Shown here: in pieces, positions 62,137 to 64,000 of the stretch
Numbering within the stretch: the stretch's first letter is position 1
Layout of the letters: each line of letters opens with the position of its first letter
Assembly (NCBI RefSeq): GCF_002310815.1
Contig: NZ_CP011033.1
Coordinates: 620,001-684,000, forward strand
Length of the DNA: 64,000 bases
Direction: 5' to 3'
Origin: Pseudoalteromonas tunicata
Lineage (GTDB): Bacteria; Pseudomonadota; Gammaproteobacteria; Enterobacterales; Alteromonadaceae
The notes under the pieces: model-generated
Told to the model about the DNA's origin: nothing
Seen by the model: the letters and a program-made list of their open reading frames with translations, nothing else
Databases searched by the model: none
Translations under genes and position numbers: made by a program

Positions 62137-64000
62137 TTAAACGCCAACTTGAGGCAGTTGCGCTAGTAATTGTTCAAAATCAAGTTGACTAAGGGGCTTT
62201 GAAAAATAATAACCTTGAATATAATGGCAGCCTGCCTTGGCTAAAAAAGCCAGTTGCTCGGCTGTTTCTACCCCTTCAGCTGTTATTTCAACTTCTAACG
62301 ATTTTGCTAATTGTAGAATGTTTTCTAACACTAACTGACCTTTTTTGTCTGTCATTCCCAAGCGAATAAAACTTTGATCTATTTTAAGATGCTCAATGGG
62401 TAATATTAAGATGGTCTGTAAATTTGAATGCCCAGTACCATAATCATCAATGGCAACTTTAATTCCTGCTTTTTGCAGTTTACGCATATTAAGTGCTGTG
62501 CTTTCAAAATCTTCAATTAAGCCATATTCTGTTACTTCAATTTCTAATAAATGAGCTGGTACGTCATATTCGCCGACTTTTTCAAAAATGTATGAGATTG
62601 TCTTATCATCAAATAAATAACGTGAAGATAAATTAATTGAAATAGGTAATACAGTTAGACCTTGATTGAGCCAAAAACGTATCGTTTCGCAGGATTTTTC
62701 TATTACAAACCGGTCAATTTCAGGCATTAAATGGCTTTGTTCGGCTAAAGGAATAAAAGTGCTTGGGGGGATAAACTCATTATTTAGTTTCCAGCGGATC
62801 AACGCTTCGGCAGATGCGGGTTGATGGGTTAAGGCATTATATTTTGGCTGAAAATAAAAAAATAACTCATGTTGTTCAATTGCATGTTCAAGTTGTTGGC
62901 AAAGCTGAGCACGCTGTTTTACCATCTCAACCCATGCTAAATTAACATCGATAAAACTGCCTCTGCCATGTTGTTTTGCATCTCGTAGTGCAACTTCACT
63001 TTGCTGAATTTTTTCGTTAATTTCATCACTATGATTAAGTTCTGACTGACAACAGCAAAATGAAATTCGCACCGCTATTTTATCAATCAGCACTTCTTTA
63101 TTGAGTAATGAATTGAGCTCTATTTGGGTGCTGAGTTTATCTGATTGGGTGAGCAAAATGAAACGGCCTGCTTTTATTCTAATGATTAATAAATTTTCGC
63201 AGCTTAAAGTTGCAAGGTTTTTGGCAAATGATTGAATAATTTTATCGCCAAACTGCACGCCAAAACTATCGTTTAATAGTTTGAGACTATCAAAATCAAT
63301 GAGATTCATAGTACAAGGTAATGAAACCGAAGCTATTTTTCGTTTCAAACCATTAACGTTCAATAAGCCTGTGAGTTGGTCGATAAATGCCAGTTTTTCT
63401 ATCGAATTTTTATAAGCAACTGCTTCGGTAACATCTTTAATAAATGCGACATAAAACTTTTCATCGTTGTTACTCGATTCGGTAATTGTCAGTTCAATAG
63501 GGACGCATGAGCCATCTTTTTTACGTCCCTCGACTTCTCTAATTTTATTTAATATACCTTGGTGTGCTTTTTTATTATTTGCATGATAAAGACTTTCATT
63601 ATGCATTTTTTGAAAATGCGCTGGGATAAGGATCATGATATTACTACCAACGAGCTCTTCAATTTTTTTATAACCAAAGATGGTTGCAGCCCGTTGATTT
63701 GTATTAATTATCTGACCTTGTTGATTGATACTGATAATACCGTCATTGGAGCTTTCTATAATCAGGTGAGAGTATTTTTGCTCAGTTTGTGTATGCTCTA
63801 TCTCATTTTCGATTAAATTGAAGGTATCGTTGATTAAGGTTTCTAAACGGTTAAATTCATGATGCTGATACTCAGGTAAACGCATTTTATGGTCACCATC
63901 AAGATAGCATTGTAAGGCTTGTTCTAAATAACTTAAGCGATGAGTTAATTTAATTTTGATTAAATAAAACAAGCATAATGCAGTGAAGGTCATGCTTAAT
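62137..64000 (-). CDS. GGDEF/EAL protein with ruined GGDEF motif, N-terminus cut by window edge
   Basis: About 620 residues are visible and the frame is open to the window end, so the N-terminus lies beyond 64000. The visible part starts in a membrane helix followed by a HAMP-like segment, then a PAS domain (ESSNDGIISINQQGQIINTN), a GGDEF-like domain and an EAL domain. The GGDEF site reads KAGRF (IIRIKAGRFILLTQ), so diguanylate cyclase activity is unlikely. EAL is intact (EALIRW, Asn in INLSSRY, DDYGTGHSNL, YIQGYYFSKP), so it is probably a c-di-GMP phosphodiesterase. Confidence 0.9.
   Translation of the reverse strand, partial: LSMTFTALCLFYLIKIKLTHRLSYLEQALQCYLDGDHKMRLPEYQHHEFNRLETLINDTFNLIENEIEHTQTEQKYSHLIIESSNDGIISINQQGQIINTNQRAATIFGYKKIEELVGSNIMILIPAHFQKMHNESLYHANNKKAHQGILNKIREVEGRKKDGSCVPIELTITESSNNDEKFYVAFIKDVTEAVAYKNSIEKLAFIDQLTGLLNVNGLKRKIASVSLPCTMNLIDFDSLKLLNDSFGVQFGDKIIQSFAKNLATLSCENLLIIRIKAGRFILLTQSDKLSTQIELNSLLNKEVLIDKIAVRISFCCCQSELNHSDEINEKIQQSEVALRDAKQHGRGSFIDVNLAWVEMVKQRAQLCQQLEHAIEQHELFFYFQPKYNALTHQPASAEALIRWKLNNEFIPPSTFIPLAEQSHLMPEIDRFVIEKSCETIRFWLNQGLTVLPISINLSSRYLFDDKTISYIFEKVGEYDVPAHLLEIEVTEYGLIEDFESTALNMRKLQKAGIKVAIDDYGTGHSNLQTILILPIEHLKIDQSFIRLGMTDKKGQLVLENILQLAKSLEVEITAEGVETAEQLAFLAKAGCHYIQGYYFSKPLSQLDFEQLLAQLPQVGV

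Overview
The window looks like a piece of chromosome from a low-GC marine gammaproteobacterium of the Alteromonadales, most likely Pseudoalteromonas or a close relative. The basis is AT-rich codon use, the PqiABC, EptA, PilY1 and TyrP-like gene set, many two-component and c-di-GMP proteins, and a PBPRA1643-type SEC-C protein. The placement is by eye; no search was run. I see no rRNA, tRNA, IS element, prophage or CRISPR array. Two genes are cut by the window edges: an M16 peptidase on the left and an EAL-domain protein on the right.

Layout. 1-5.3 kb: M16 peptidase, a GNAT acetyltransferase, then a leftward DNA-alkylation repair set (Ada-AlkA fusion, Ogt, PpiB). 5.5-12.8 kb: a HlyD/MacB-type exporter (adaptor, ATPase, duplicated FtsX permease) followed by an NtrC-type activator and a histidine kinase. 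A very good sigma-54 promoter sits in front of the exporter. 12.8-16.5 kb: SEC-C protein, TPR histidine kinase, OmpR-type regulator and a small unknown protein. 16.7-19.4 kb: MATE pump and a TyrP-like transporter with a TyrR-box-like site. 19.5-25.5 kb: diheme peroxidase, PqiABC and an unknown protein. 25.7-26.8 kb: iron-type alcohol dehydrogenase.

27.0-36.5 kb is the most unusual block. It is one leftward operon encoding a Slam-like TPR/beta-barrel outer-membrane protein, a FecR-domain protein with a TbpB-like C-terminus, a lipoprotein with eight PKD-like repeats and a PQQ-type propeller, and a CHASE2 adenylate cyclase. The cyclase reading frame runs through a strong terminator-like hairpin and appears to need a CTG start. 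My reading is an envelope sensing or surface-display system coupled to cAMP.

36.7-50.3 kb: ThrE-like exporter, glycosyltransferase, LacI regulator, TMEM143-like membrane protein, degenerate PilZ-like protein, TrmK-NUDIX-RNase HI operon, substrate-binding protein, exported M17 aminopeptidase, M24 peptidase and a CDF transporter with an altered metal site. 50.3-56 kb: a PilY1-like adhesin with no neighbouring minor pilins, and EptA preceded by an exact PmrA-type box. 56-64 kb: a GGDEF/EAL protein with a structured leader and an overlapping substrate-binding protein, coniferyl-type aldehyde dehydrogenase, Sel1-repeat protein and a second GGDEF/EAL protein with a ruined GGDEF motif. A dispersed intergenic repeat occurs twice, near 2.0 and 21.3 kb, in opposite orientations.
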